A stretch of DNA of 64,000 nucleotides from Paracoccus xiamenensis (GTDB lineage Bacteria > Pseudomonadota > Alphaproteobacteria > Rhodobacterales > Rhodobacteraceae): assembly GCF_011308835.1 (NCBI RefSeq), contig NZ_JAAOHY010000001.1, forward strand, positions 124,001-188,000. The letters are read 5' to 3'. Below, piece by piece: positions 55,924 to 64,000 of this stretch. A program made the position numbers and the translations under genes. The first letter of the stretch is position 1, and the number at the start of each line of letters is the position of its first letter. The notes beneath the pieces are model-generated. The model was not told the DNA's origin and made no database searches. It saw only the letters and a program-made list of their open reading frames with translations.

Positions 55924-57407
55924 CTCGCCAGCATCTCGCGGACGGCCTGGACCAGCCCATCGCGCGGGGCCTCGGTCTGGGCGGGCTGGGATTTCCACTC
56001 CTCGTGACTGACTTCGGACGCGAGTTTCGCGCCGAGGATCAGGTCCTTGATCTGGACGACGCCGCGCGCGGCCTCATCCCCGCCCTGGATGATGGCGATG
56101 GGAGCGTTGCGTTTATCGGCGTATTTCAACTGGTTGCCGAAGTTCTTGGGGTTGCCCAGATAGACCTCGGCGCGGATGCCGGCGGCGCGCAACTCGGCCG
56201 CCATGGCGTGATATTCGGCCATGCGGTCGCGGTCCATGACGGTGACGACGACGGGGCCGCGACTGTCCTGACCGGCCAGCCCCTTGGCGCGCAAGGCGGC
56301 CAGCAAGCGGTCGACGCCGATGGAAACGCCGGTGGCGGGGACCTTCTGGCCGGTGAAGCGTTCGACCAGCCCGTCATAGCGCCCGCCGCCCGCGACCGAA
56401 CCGAATTGCCGTTTGCGGCCCTTCTCGTCCAGGATTTCGAAGGTCAGTTCGGCCTCGAAGACCGGGCCGGTATAGTAACCCAGACCGCGCACGATGGAGG
56501 GGTCGATAACGGCCTGATCCTCGCCCACGCCGAGTGCTGCAAGCATGTCCGCGATCTGGCGCAGCTCAGCCACGCCTTCGGCGCCCATGGCCGAAGCACC
56601 GACCGCGCGGGTCAGGTTGTCCAGCGTTTCGGTGTTGCTGGTGCCTTTCGAGGTCAGGAAATCCAGCACCGGCTGGGCCTGCGCATCGGTCAGCCCGACG
56701 CCGTCGATGAAGGCGCCGCTGTCATCCTTGCGGCCCACGGTCAGCAACTGGCGCACGCCGTCGGCGCCGATCTTGTCGAACTTGTCGATGGTGCGCAGCA
56801 CGTCGGCGGCGCGGTCATCGCCTTCGACGCCGGTCGCTTCCAGCACGCCGTTCAGCACCTTGCGGTTGTTGATCCGCACCAGATAATCGCCGCGCGCGAT
56901 GCCCACGCCTTGCAGCGCGGAAACCAACATGGCGCAGATTTCCGCATCCGCCGCCACCGAGGCGCTGCCCACGGTATCCGCATCGCATTGATAAAACTGC
57001 CGGAAACGCCCCGGTCCCGGCTTTTCATTGCGCCAGACCGGCCCCATCGCATAGCGCCGGTACGGCGAGGGCAGGTCGTTGCGGAACTGTGCCGCGACAC
57101 GGGCAAGCGGCGCGGTCAGATCATAGCGCAACGCCATCCAGTCGCCGCGCCCGCCGCCGGGCACGTCCTCTTCCTGCCAGGCGAAGACGCCGGCATTGGG
57201 GCGGTCCACATCGGGCAGGAATTTGCCAAGCGCCTCGACCGTTTCGACCGCCGAGGTCTCCAGCGGCTCGAACCCGTGCAGATGATAAATCTCGGCGATA
57301 CTGTCCAGCATCGCCTTGCGTTCGGTCACATCTGCGCCGAAATAGTCACGGAACCCCTTCGGCGTATCTGCCTTCGGGCGGGGGGATTTCTTTTTGTCCT
57401 GCGGCAT
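55917..57407 (-). CDS. hisS: Histidyl-tRNA synthetase
   Basis: A 496-residue class II synthetase. [17 protein letters not shown] begins the core, [13 protein letters not shown] and [20 protein letters not shown] hold motif 2, and [15 protein letters not shown] with [13 protein letters not shown] hold motif 3. At nearly 500 residues it is the long alphaproteobacterial form. The lysine-rich start ([16 protein letters not shown]) fits the ATG at 57407. It heads the hisS-hisZ-hisG operon. Confidence 0.95.
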   Translation of the reverse strand: MPQDKKKSPRPKADTPKGFRDYFGADVTERKAMLDSIAEIYHLHGFEPLETSAVETVEALGKFLPDVDRPNAGVFAWQEEDVPGGGRGDWMALRYDLTAPLARVAAQFRNDLPSPYRRYAMGPVWRNEKPGPGRFRQFYQCDADTVGSASVAADAEICAMLVSALQGVGIARGDYLVRINNRKVLNGVLEATGVEGDDRAADVLRTIDKFDKIGADGVRQLLTVGRKDDSGAFIDGVGLTDAQAQPVLDFLTSKGTSNTETLDNLTRAVGASAMGAEGVAELRQIADMLAALGVGEDQAVIDPSIVRGLGYYTGPVFEAELTFEILDEKGRKRQFGSVAGGGRYDGLVERFTGQKVPATGVSIGVDRLLAALRAKGLAGQDSRGPVVVTVMDRDRMAEYHAMAAELRAAGIRAEVYLGNPKNFGNQLKYADKRNAPIAIIQGGDEAARGVVQIKDLILGAKLASEVSHEEWKSQPAQTEAPRDGLVQAVREMLARW

Positions 57408-57453
57408 GGAACCTGTCTCCAGTCTCGGGTGCGGCTTAGCGGAGATGGACGGA

Positions 57454-57657
57454 ATGGACAAGTTGCAGCCTTTGGAAGAAGGCATCGCGCACCTGACGCG
57501 CGTGGTCGAGGAACTGTCGGACGTGGTTGCGCGGCAGGAACGCGAAATCGTCCGGCTGAAGTCGCGCGTCGGCATGTTGCTGGAACGCGAGGCCGAACGC
57601 GAGGTCGCGGATAGCAGTTCGATCCCGCTGGCCGATCAGAAACCGCCGCATTGGTGA
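57454..57657 (+). CDS. slyX: SlyX-family protein
   Basis: A 67-residue coiled-coil protein ([36 protein letters not shown]) ending in the SlyX tail DQKPPHW. Function is unknown. ATG at 57454 has a GGAG site 9 bases upstream; ATG at 57445 is the alternative. It is divergent from hisS with a 46-base gap. Confidence 0.87.
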   Translation: MDKLQPLEEGIAHLTRVVEELSDVVARQEREIVRLKSRVGMLLEREAEREVADSSSIPLADQKPPHW

Positions 57658-57668
57658 GGGTGGCGAAT

Positions 57669-57688
57669 GGTGCGTGCGAGCACGCACC
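57669..57688 (+). terminator. REP-like hairpin after slyX
   Basis: GGTGCGTGC-GA-GCACGCACC, followed by CTACGTTTTT. The core TGCGAGCACGC (57675-57685) is repeated inverted at 57722-57732 (GCGTGCTCGCA), so longer pairing is also possible. It lies between the convergent slyX and DUF59 genes. Confidence 0.6.
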
Positions 57689-57738
57689 CTACGTTTTTGG
57701 GGTAATGGCCTGCCGATGGGCGCGTGCTCGCACCGCTA

Positions 57739-58095
57739 TCAAATAAAGCCCAGTTCCAGCCGAGCCTCTTCCGACATCATGTCCATGCCCCATTGCGGCT
57801 GGAAGGTCATCTCGACATCGACCTCGCGCACGCCGGGGATGGCTTCGACCGCATCGGCGACCCAGCCCGGCATCTCGCCCGCGACGGGGCAGCCCGGCGC
57901 GGTCAGCGTCATGATGACCTTGACCACACCCTCGCCCGAGATGTCGATGGTGTAGACCAAGCCGAGATCATAGATATTCACCGGAATCTCGGGATCGAAT
58001 ACGGTCTTGCACGCCTCGACCACCTGATCGTACAGCGGGTGTTCGGTGCTAGAGGGCCGGATCAGCGGCTCGCCTTCCATCAGATCGTCGTTCAT
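57739..58095 (-). CDS. DUF59 (MIP18-family) Fe-S assembly protein
   Basis: A 118-residue single DUF59 domain: VVEACKTVFDPEIPVNIYDL, VIMTLTAPGCPVAGEMPG and FQPQWGMDMMSEEAR. The conserved Cys in APGCPVA is present. It resembles the SUF-linked (SufT-like) type and is related to PaaD, but lacks the PaaD cysteine tail. No suf genes are adjacent. Confidence 0.85.
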   Translation of the reverse strand: MNDDLMEGEPLIRPSSTEHPLYDQVVEACKTVFDPEIPVNIYDLGLVYTIDISGEGVVKVIMTLTAPGCPVAGEMPGWVADAVEAIPGVREVDVEMTFQPQWGMDMMSEEARLELGFI

Positions 58096-58179
58096 GGTCA
58101 AAATCCCGTTCTTTGAAGGAATATATATGTCATGAAGGGCGGCGCTTCCAGTCCCGAGGCGAAACGTAAAGGAATGCTC

Positions 58180-58527
58180 ATGTCCGTGACCATCTATCAC
58201 CTTCCGCGCTGCTCGACTTCGCGCAATGTCCTGAGCGAGATCCGCGACCGCGGGATCGAGCCGGAGGTGGTGGAATATCTGAAGACTCCGCCTGATCGCG
58301 ACAGGCTGCGCTGGCTTGCGCAGGAAACCGGGCTGGGTGTGCGCGGCCTGCTGCGGCAGAAAGGCACGCCCTATGACGAGCTGGGCCTCGGCGATGCCAG
58401 CTTGACGGACGATCAGCTACTGGATGCGATCGAGGCCCATCCGGTGCTGCTGAATCGCCCCATCGTGGTGGGGCCGAAAGGTGTCCGGCTGGTGCGGCCG
58501 ATGGAACTGCTGGACGAGATTCTATAG
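58180..58527 (+). CDS. ArsC-family (arsenate reductase-like) protein
   Basis: A 115-residue thioredoxin-fold protein. The catalytic cysteine is in YHLPRCSTSRNVLSEI, and the substrate arginine region is HPVLLNRPIVVGPKGVRLVR. It fits glutaredoxin-coupled ArsC enzymes; no ars operon is nearby, so arsenate may not be its real substrate. ATG at 58180 is preferred, with a GGA site 6 bases upstream. Confidence 0.85.
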   Translation: MSVTIYHLPRCSTSRNVLSEIRDRGIEPEVVEYLKTPPDRDRLRWLAQETGLGVRGLLRQKGTPYDELGLGDASLTDDQLLDAIEAHPVLLNRPIVVGPKGVRLVRPMELLDEIL

Positions 58528-58575
58528 GTCGGTTCGCGGCTTCTTGCGGTTTCGACTTGCGCCAGCGGGGCGCAG

Positions 58576-59907
58576 TCACTCGTGCGGGGCGTCTTTCGAC
58601 AGCAGGTTCTGCTCGCCCCGGTCCTTTTCTGCGTCGACCAGTTTTTCAAAGGCGGCGTCGGGGGTCATGTCGGGAACCGGTTGCGGGGCAGGGGACGGCG
58701 CAGGCGCGTGGGGTTCGGCATGCTCCTCGGGCGGCAGCTCCTCCAGCCGGACGCGATAGATCGGCTCGGGCAGGCCGTAGCCGGCGCCTTCCAGCGTTTC
58801 CTTGACGACGCGGATCGCCTCGCCCCGGGCCTTGCTGAACTCGGCGCCTTGCTGGGTCACCCAGCCGGTAAACCGGATCATCACATTGGAATCGCCGATC
58901 TCATTCACCCAGACCGCAGGCTCGGGCGCGGGCAGCACGAAATCCAGCGCCTGCAGCGTTTTCAGGCCCAGAACGCGGACCGCGCCCAGATCCGCGCCCG
59001 CATCAACGCCAAGATCAAAGCTGAACCGGCGCTCGGGGTTGCGGGTATAATTGGTTATCACGGCCTTGAAGACGGTGGCATTGGGGATGCGGATGTGGTT
59101 GCCGTCCAGCGACAGCAGCGTGGTGGCGCGACTGGTCAGGCTGAGGACGCGGCCGGTATTGCCCTCGATCTCTACCAGATCATTGGGGCGGAAGGGCTGG
59201 CGCAGCGACAGCATGACCGAGGCGATAAAGTTTTCAACAGTATCGCGCACTGCAAAGCCAAGCGCGATGCCAATGATCCCGGCCGCGCCAAGGAAGGTGC
59301 CCATAAGCGCCGTGGCCCCGATGATATCCAGCGCCACCACGATGGCAGCGATCCAGAAGCCCAGCCGGATGGCCGTGCGCAGAATTTCAGCGATGAAGGG
59401 GTTGGGCGAAAGGTGGTCCCAGGGTTGGCGCAGACGTGCGATGCGTCCGCCCAGCCATGCGATCAGCGCCGCCACCACCAGCGACACCGCCAGCAGCGGC
59501 AGGAAGGCAGTCCATTGCACCAATCGGTCGCGGAAGCGCTGCGCAACCGGCGTAAGCCGGGCGCCGAGATCGGTGGTTTCCTGAACGCGGTTCTCGATCT
59601 CAACCACGCCGTCGACACGGGCGACCAGCCGGTCCAGCCGATCGAGTGCGCTGCTGTCCAGCACTGTGCCCCCCAGCGTGACGATGCCCGAATCGACCGC
59701 GACGGTGACATCGCCATACCCGTCCAACCCGCCGAGTATATCCTCGATCCGGTCACGAATCGCCCGGTCCGACCGGGTATCTGATTCGACGGTGATGGTG
59801 CCGTCGGGCTGCCCCCCGGCATCTTGCGCAGGCAGGATCTGTGCAGGCAGCGCCAGAAGGCCCGCCAGCAGCGCCACGCGCAGGATGCCGGTGGGCCGTC
59901 CCGTCAC
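58576..59907 (-). CDS. MscS-type mechanosensitive channel with periplasmic BON domain
   Basis: A 443-residue protein with a signal peptide (1-28), a BON domain (about 40-110, VAVDSGIVTLGGTVLDSSAL), two or three membrane helices (about 133-240) and the MscS pore/beta domain. The pore helix is GAAGIIGIALGFAVRDTVEN, then RQPFRPNDLVEIEGNTGRV. The C-terminal tail is Pro/Glu-rich. BON domains bind phospholipid or link to the envelope. Its start overlaps kdsA by ATGA. Confidence 0.9.
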   Translation of the reverse strand: MTGRPTGILRVALLAGLLALPAQILPAQDAGGQPDGTITVESDTRSDRAIRDRIEDILGGLDGYGDVTVAVDSGIVTLGGTVLDSSALDRLDRLVARVDGVVEIENRVQETTDLGARLTPVAQRFRDRLVQWTAFLPLLAVSLVVAALIAWLGGRIARLRQPWDHLSPNPFIAEILRTAIRLGFWIAAIVVALDIIGATALMGTFLGAAGIIGIALGFAVRDTVENFIASVMLSLRQPFRPNDLVEIEGNTGRVLSLTSRATTLLSLDGNHIRIPNATVFKAVITNYTRNPERRFSFDLGVDAGADLGAVRVLGLKTLQALDFVLPAPEPAVWVNEIGDSNVMIRFTGWVTQQGAEFSKARGEAIRVVKETLEGAGYGLPEPIYRVRLEELPPEEHAEPHAPAPSPAPQPVPDMTPDAAFEKLVDAEKDRGEQNLLSKDAPHE

Positions 59908-60740
59908 GCGCCCATCACCGGGTCCGATTTGGCAAGCGCGTCAAAGCGCATGAGGCTGGCGATTAGCGCCGGCATCTGGTCCAGATAGATCATGTTGGGC
60001 CCGTCCGAGGGGGCATTGTCGGGATCCTGATGGGTTTCCATGAATACCCCCGCCACGCCAAGCGCCACGGCCGCGCGCGCCATGACCGGCGCGAATTCGC
60101 GCTGCCCACCTGACGATGCGCCCTGACCGCCCGGCTGCGCCACCGCATGGGTCGCGTCCATGATGACCGGATAGCCGGTCTGCGCCATGATCGGCAGCGA
60201 CCGCATGTCGGTCACAAGCGTGTTATAGCCAAAGCTGGCGCCGCGTTCGGTCAGCAGGATCTTGTCATTGCCGGTGGAGGCGACCTTGTCGGCCACATTC
60301 GGCATGTCCCAGGGGGCCAGGAACTGGCCCTTCTTGATATTTACCACGGCGCCGCTTTCGCCGGCGGCCAACAGCAGATCGGTCTGGCGTGACAGGAAGG
60401 CAGGGATCTGGATCACGTCGACAACCGCCCCGGCCGTACGGGCCTGCTCGGGGTCGTGGATATCGGTCAGGATCGGGCAGCCGATCCTGTCGCGCACGGT
60501 TTCCAGCATGCGCAGGCCTTCTTCCATGCCGATGCCGCGCTTGCCTTTCAGCGAGGTGCGGTTGGCCTTGTCATAGCTGGCCTTGAAGACATAACCCGCG
60601 CCTGCATCGGTGCAGGCCTTGGCCATGGTCTCGGCGATCATCAGCGCATGGTCCAGCGTTTCCAGCTGGCAGGGGCCAGCGATGACTGTCAGTGGCAGAT
60701 CGTTGCCGCAGATGAGATTGCCGATCTGGACGTGCTTCAT
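59904..60740 (-). CDS. kdsA: 3-deoxy-8-phosphooctulonate (Kdo-8-P) synthase
   Basis: A 278-residue enzyme joining PEP and arabinose-5-phosphate to Kdo-8-P. IAGPCQLETLDHAL and FKASYDKANRTSLKGKRGIG are the PEP-site motifs. The C-terminal end ALAKSDPVMG is typical. It sits between kpsE-like and mscS genes and overlaps both, in a capsule-type context, which suggests supply of Kdo for a capsule linker as well as LPS. Confidence 0.95.
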   Translation of the reverse strand: MKHVQIGNLICGNDLPLTVIAGPCQLETLDHALMIAETMAKACTDAGAGYVFKASYDKANRTSLKGKRGIGMEEGLRMLETVRDRIGCPILTDIHDPEQARTAGAVVDVIQIPAFLSRQTDLLLAAGESGAVVNIKKGQFLAPWDMPNVADKVASTGNDKILLTERGASFGYNTLVTDMRSLPIMAQTGYPVIMDATHAVAQPGGQGASSGGQREFAPVMARAAVALGVAGVFMETHQDPDNAPSDGPNMIYLDQMPALIASLMRFDALAKSDPVMGA

Positions 60741-62404
60741 GTGGATACCTGTTCCCGAAGAATGGATGCGGTCAGTGACAGCATCAGATAAATCCCCATG
60801 AATATAAGGAAGGCCACCACCGTGTTCGAGAGGGCCTTGGGGTAGGTGGCGTTTTCGGGTGGAACTGGGGCCACGGAAAGCGACAGGTAGCGAACCTGTT
60901 TGTTCGCCTCGACCCGAGCGATTTCCAGCTGCGAGGCGGCAGTGGCCAACAGCTGCTGGCGGGTGGTCAGGTCCGCGTCGGCGATTCGCAGCTGGCCGGT
61001 GACCTGCGCCAGCGACCCGCGATCACCGGAGCCCTCGGTCATTTCTGCCCGCTTGGCGGTGATCAGCTCTTGCAGGCGGGCGATGTCTCCGCGCACACCC
61101 TCGACCCGGCTGGCATTGGGCCGCGCGTTCGACAGAAGCTGCGCCAGTTCCAGTTCTTTCCTTGTCAACTCGGACTGCATTTGGCCGATCTGGTTCATCA
61201 CCAGACTGCTTTCCGAGGTGGGATCCAGCACGCCCAGCTGTTCCTGAAGCGTCTGCACCTTGTCCTGAGCCTCGCGGACGCGCACCTCGGCGTCGGTGTA
61301 GTTCTGCTGCGCCCCTTCCATCTGGTCGCTGCGCACGCGGGCGGTCATTTCGTCGACCATCCCCTCGGCATAGCGGATCAGCGCGGTCGAAAACTCCTCG
61401 GCCAGCACGGGGTCGGGGGCGATGACTTCCATGTTCAGGACGCCCTCGGTCGGATCATAGCCGACCTTCACCATGTCCTTGTAGGTCTTGTAGGCATCGT
61501 CATCGGTGGCCTGCGGGTCCAGCCGCAACAGCGGATCCAAAGAAGGGTCCTGGAATGCCTGCTTGAAGCCGACTTCCTGATCCAGGCGCAGCATGGCGTT
61601 CTTCGATGTCAGATAGCTTTGCACCGCCACCGAATCGGGGTTCAGCTGGATCCCGCTGAGGATCGAATTGCCACTGGAGACCATGGCCGTATCGGCCTGC
61701 TGGATCATGAACTGGGCACTGGTTTCATAAAGCGGCGTGGCGACCTTGAAGTAATACCAGCCCGCGATGGCCGTCGGGACGCCCACCAGCAGCAGCAGGC
61801 GCACAGCCAGCCAGAACTGCCGAATGCGACGGCGCCGCGCAATGTCACGTTGGATGCGGTAGATCTCGGCAGCCCGGCGCTCTTCGGTCAGCGCCTCGCG
61901 TGAGGGCAGGTCAGCGGGATCGCCGTCGCCGGCCGGTATGCGCGCAGGGGCGATCTGGCCGATGCTGCCCCTGTTGGTCGGGGTCGGGGCCTCGGCCCGA
62001 AGGGCGATCTGGCTGCCGGGGGCGGGCCTGGGGTTGGCAGGCTGGCCGGAATTGGCAACCAGTTGCGCCAGTGAAGAGCGGTGGAAAGGGTCGATCCCGC
62101 GGTCGCGCAGGACGACCACGGCCTCAGCGTCGCTATCGACATCAATGCCATGCATCGCGGCGATTCGCCGCGCCAGCCGCAACTGCCGGCCGGTCAGGCC
62201 CTCTTGCTGCACCGCCTCGATCCGCGATTCCATCTCGTCCTTTGGATCCGAAGGTGCTGGGGGCGCGCTATCCGGGCTGCCGCCGGTCGCTTGCACGGCG
62301 GCGCGGGTTTCGTCAGCCGCTTTCCGCGCTGCGTCCTCTTGCGCGCTGAGGCCGGATTCCCGGCGTTTGCTGTGATAGATGCGAACCTTAGGCGGTGTAG
62401 TCAT
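60737..62404 (-). CDS. KpsE/CtrB-family capsule export inner-membrane protein
   Basis: A 555-residue polysaccharide co-polymerase-type protein. A long cytosolic N-terminus (about 1-195) is followed by membrane helix 1 (about 196-220, LLLLVGVPTAIAGWYYF). The periplasmic coiled coil spans about 300-500 (AQQNYTDAEVRVREAQDKVQ), and helix 2 lies near the end (NTVVAFLIFMGIYLMLSL). The extra N-terminal domain is longer than in E. coli KpsE. It overlaps kpsT by 17 bases and kdsA by 4. Confidence 0.85.
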   Translation of the reverse strand: MTTPPKVRIYHSKRRESGLSAQEDAARKAADETRAAVQATGGSPDSAPPAPSDPKDEMESRIEAVQQEGLTGRQLRLARRIAAMHGIDVDSDAEAVVVLRDRGIDPFHRSSLAQLVANSGQPANPRPAPGSQIALRAEAPTPTNRGSIGQIAPARIPAGDGDPADLPSREALTEERRAAEIYRIQRDIARRRRIRQFWLAVRLLLLVGVPTAIAGWYYFKVATPLYETSAQFMIQQADTAMVSSGNSILSGIQLNPDSVAVQSYLTSKNAMLRLDQEVGFKQAFQDPSLDPLLRLDPQATDDDAYKTYKDMVKVGYDPTEGVLNMEVIAPDPVLAEEFSTALIRYAEGMVDEMTARVRSDQMEGAQQNYTDAEVRVREAQDKVQTLQEQLGVLDPTSESSLVMNQIGQMQSELTRKELELAQLLSNARPNASRVEGVRGDIARLQELITAKRAEMTEGSGDRGSLAQVTGQLRIADADLTTRQQLLATAASQLEIARVEANKQVRYLSLSVAPVPPENATYPKALSNTVVAFLIFMGIYLMLSLTASILREQVST

Positions 62405-63041
62405 AATATTGTTTCGCCTCGTCCAGCGTTTCAAACATATAGAGTTTGCCGTCGCGCAGAACGGCGGCTTCACGGCAGAATTTTTCAAGGATTTCCGGGA
62501 TGTGCGACACGATTACAACCGTCGAACGTTCCAGCCGTTCGTTCAGCACCTTGCCGGCCTTGCGGTTGAATTCGGCATCGGTGGCATTGGGCATGCCTTC
62601 GTCGATCAGGTAGATGTCGAATTCCAGCGACAACAGCAGCGAGAACACAAACCGCTGCCGCATCCCCGCCGAATAGGTGCCGACCGGCATATCGAAATAT
62701 TCGCCGATATCGGTCAGCCAGCGGGTGAAGGCCGAAACATAGTCTGGATCCAGCCCATAGATGCGGGCGATGAAGCGGGCGTTTTCATTGGCGCTGTGCT
62801 TGGGAATGACGCCGCCCATGAAACCCAGCGGAAAAGAGATCCGCGAATGCCGGCGGATCACCCCTTCATCAGGCTTTTCCAGCCCGCACATCATGTTGAT
62901 CAGCGTAGTCTTGCCGGTGCCGTTCGGTGCAAGGATGCCAAGCGAACGGCCAAGTTCGACCCGGAACGAGGCCCGGTCAAGGATCACCTTGCGCTGAGTT
63001 CCCGTCCAGAAGGATTTGGAAACATTATCGAATTCCAGCAT
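62388..63041 (-). CDS. Capsule polysaccharide ABC transporter ATP-binding protein (KpsT-like)
   Basis: A 217-residue ATPase that powers export of capsular polysaccharide. Walker A is LAPNGTGKTT, where the first glycine of the motif is alanine. The signature is YSAGMRQRF and Walker B is FDIYLIDEGMPN, both typical of the KpsT/Wzt group. No KpsM permease gene is adjacent; upstream is a divergent gene. The permease must be elsewhere. Confidence 0.9.
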   Translation of the reverse strand: MLEFDNVSKSFWTGTQRKVILDRASFRVELGRSLGILAPNGTGKTTLINMMCGLEKPDEGVIRRHSRISFPLGFMGGVIPKHSANENARFIARIYGLDPDYVSAFTRWLTDIGEYFDMPVGTYSAGMRQRFVFSLLLSLEFDIYLIDEGMPNATDAEFNRKAGKVLNERLERSTVVIVSHIPEILEKFCREAAVLRDGKLYMFETLDEAKQYYDYTA

Positions 63042-63211
63042 CAACCAGTTCCGCCCGCTGCCCGTCTGCGGGCGGCGCTTACCATGTCATGTTCTTCCTG
63101 CCGAAATTACGCAAGCGCGGCGGCGAAGTCCATCAATCCCTGCGCGGCTGGTTTATGAAATGTGAATCGCCTGCCATTCAAACCTGAAGGGAAAGCCCCT
63201 AACTGCAAGGG

Positions 63212-63799
63212 ATGATGCTGACGGACCAGATCTTTGCCTGCCGGCTTTGCGCGGGGCGCTTTGCCGCGACGGCCACGGCGCACGCGCCGCGCCCGGTGGT
63301 CTGGTTTCGGCCGCAGGCGCGGCTGTTGATCGTGGGTCAGGCGCCCGGCGCGCGGGTCCATGCCAGCGGCCAACCCTTTGACGACGCCTCGGGCGACAGG
63401 CTGCGTGACTGGATGGGAATCCCGCCCGAGACGTTTTATGACCGCGATCGCATCGCGATCGTGCCGATGGCTTTCTGTTTTCCCGGCTATGACGCCAGGG
63501 GTGCCGACCTGCCGCCGCCGCCGATCTGCGCCGGGACCTGGCGGGGGCGGGTGATGGACCAGCTGGCGCCACGCCTGACGCTGCTGGTGGGCGCATATGC
63601 GCAGCGCTGGCATCTGGCGGCCAAGGGCAGTGTCAGCGATATCGTCGCGGGCTGGCGCGACCATGCGCCCGCCGTCTTCCCCTTGCCTCATCCGTCCTGG
63701 CGCAATACCGGGTGGCTCAAGCGCAATGGCTGGTTCGCCGAAGACCTGCTGCCGGCCCTGCGCATTCGGGTGCAGGAGGTGCTGAATGACCCCGCTTGA
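63212..63799 (+). CDS. Uracil-DNA glycosylase superfamily protein
   Basis: A 195-residue single-domain protein. RLLIVGQAPGARVHASGQPF is the first active-site loop, and the second motif is PLPHPSWRNTGWLKRN. CRLCAGRF gives a small Cys pair at the N-terminus. It resembles the family 4/5-like group often left as hypothetical. Tandem ATGs at 63212 and 63215. It is followed by the SseB-like gene with a 14-base overlap. Confidence 0.8.
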   Translation: MMLTDQIFACRLCAGRFAATATAHAPRPVVWFRPQARLLIVGQAPGARVHASGQPFDDASGDRLRDWMGIPPETFYDRDRIAIVPMAFCFPGYDARGADLPPPPICAGTWRGRVMDQLAPRLTLLVGAYAQRWHLAAKGSVSDIVAGWRDHAPAVFPLPHPSWRNTGWLKRNGWFAEDLLPALRIRVQEVLNDPA

Positions 63800-64000
63800 C
63801 GCGCTTTGCGTGGTGCCGTTTCACGATCTGTCCGATGCCGCGCGCGCGCGCGTGCTGAACCGGCTGGCTGATACCGAGATCTTCGTGGCTCTGGCGGGCG
63901 ATCCCGAAGGTGATCGGATCCAGCTGCGCCTGTTCGATTTGCCGACCGGGCGCACGGCTGTCGCGGCCGACACCGAGGACCGGCTGGCCGAGTTCTTCGC
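63786..64000 (+). CDS. SseB-family protein, 5' part only
   Basis: The first 71 residues of a reading frame that runs off the window: it begins MTPLDALCVVPFHDLSDAAR, continues RLADTEIFVALAGDPEG and ends within DTEDRLAEFF. This matches the N-terminus of alphaproteobacterial SseB-domain proteins. The ATG overlaps the end of the preceding gene by 14 bases. Confidence 0.6.
   Translation, partial: MTPLDALCVVPFHDLSDAARARVLNRLADTEIFVALAGDPEGDRIQLRLFDLPTGRTAVAADTEDRLAEFF

Overview
This is a GC-rich stretch (AT-rich only around 30.0-30.4 kb) of ordinary chromosomal DNA from an alphaproteobacterium, most likely Rhodobacterales/Paracoccaceae and probably Paracoccus-like. The evidence is the fused ATP sulfurylase/APS kinase, the short HisG plus HisZ pair, an alpha-type RpoH beside an RluD-family gene, the Hsp20-DUF1150 pair, a SUV3-like helicase, short-form ProS and a cysteine-free S4 protein. 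Genus is an inference from gene content. I see no phage, insertion sequence, CRISPR array, rRNA or tRNA.

0.2-8.4 kb: a phenylacetate catabolic operon: thiolase, paaA, a small VOC-fold gene, paaB, paaC, paaD, paaE, an extra PaaA/PaaC-like ferritin-fold gene, paaZ. A promoter with a TetR-type palindrome lies in front and a strong hairpin terminator ends it. PaaABCE and PaaD would make the ring 1,2-epoxide of phenylacetyl-CoA, PaaZ would open the oxepin ring and oxidise the aldehyde, and the thiolase would release acetyl-CoA. paaK, paaG, paaF and paaH are not in the window. 8.4-17 kb: Bax inhibitor-1 membrane protein, a PraR-like XRE regulator, HisN-type phosphatase, MgtE, propionyl-CoA synthetase and a malic enzyme with a phosphotransacetylase-like tail. 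17.2-21.9 kb: a nucleoside salvage operon cdd-deoA-deoB-add-upp.

21.9-32.6 kb: SPOR-domain protein; rluD-type gene, rpoH and a degenerate M48-like membrane protein in one minus-strand run; DUF6476 gene, ubiK, lgt-midA-pgeF in an ATGA-overlapping chain; a small AT-rich patch with an 82-residue membrane protein; lrp/trxB divergent pair. 32.5-45.4 kb: a cytoplasmic-looking metzincin protease with a small overlapping partner, sat-cysC, two glycosyltransferases, the heat-shock pair with a recognisable sigma-32 promoter, purE-purK-nudix, and several hydrolases (dipeptidase, PepF, alpha/beta hydrolase).

45.5-64 kb: SCP2 and TPR proteins, the SUV3-like helicase, rpsD, a second copy of the glycosyltransferase type seen at 36 kb beside a GT8 enzyme, proS, the overlapping hisS-hisZ-hisG operon, slyX, a DUF59 Fe-S protein, an ArsC-family protein, then a minus-strand chain kpsT-kpsE-kdsA-mscS in which every gene overlaps the next. 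The last features are a uracil-DNA-glycosylase-fold protein and a truncated SseB-family gene running off the end.

Most genes are housekeeping. The parts most likely to be undescribed are the metzincin/partner pair (32.6-34.0 kb), the third ferritin-fold paa gene, the catalytically dead M48-like protein downstream of rpoH, and the 12.48-12.70 kb intergenic region with a CtrA-type box and hairpins. All calls are from reading the sequence, with no database search.
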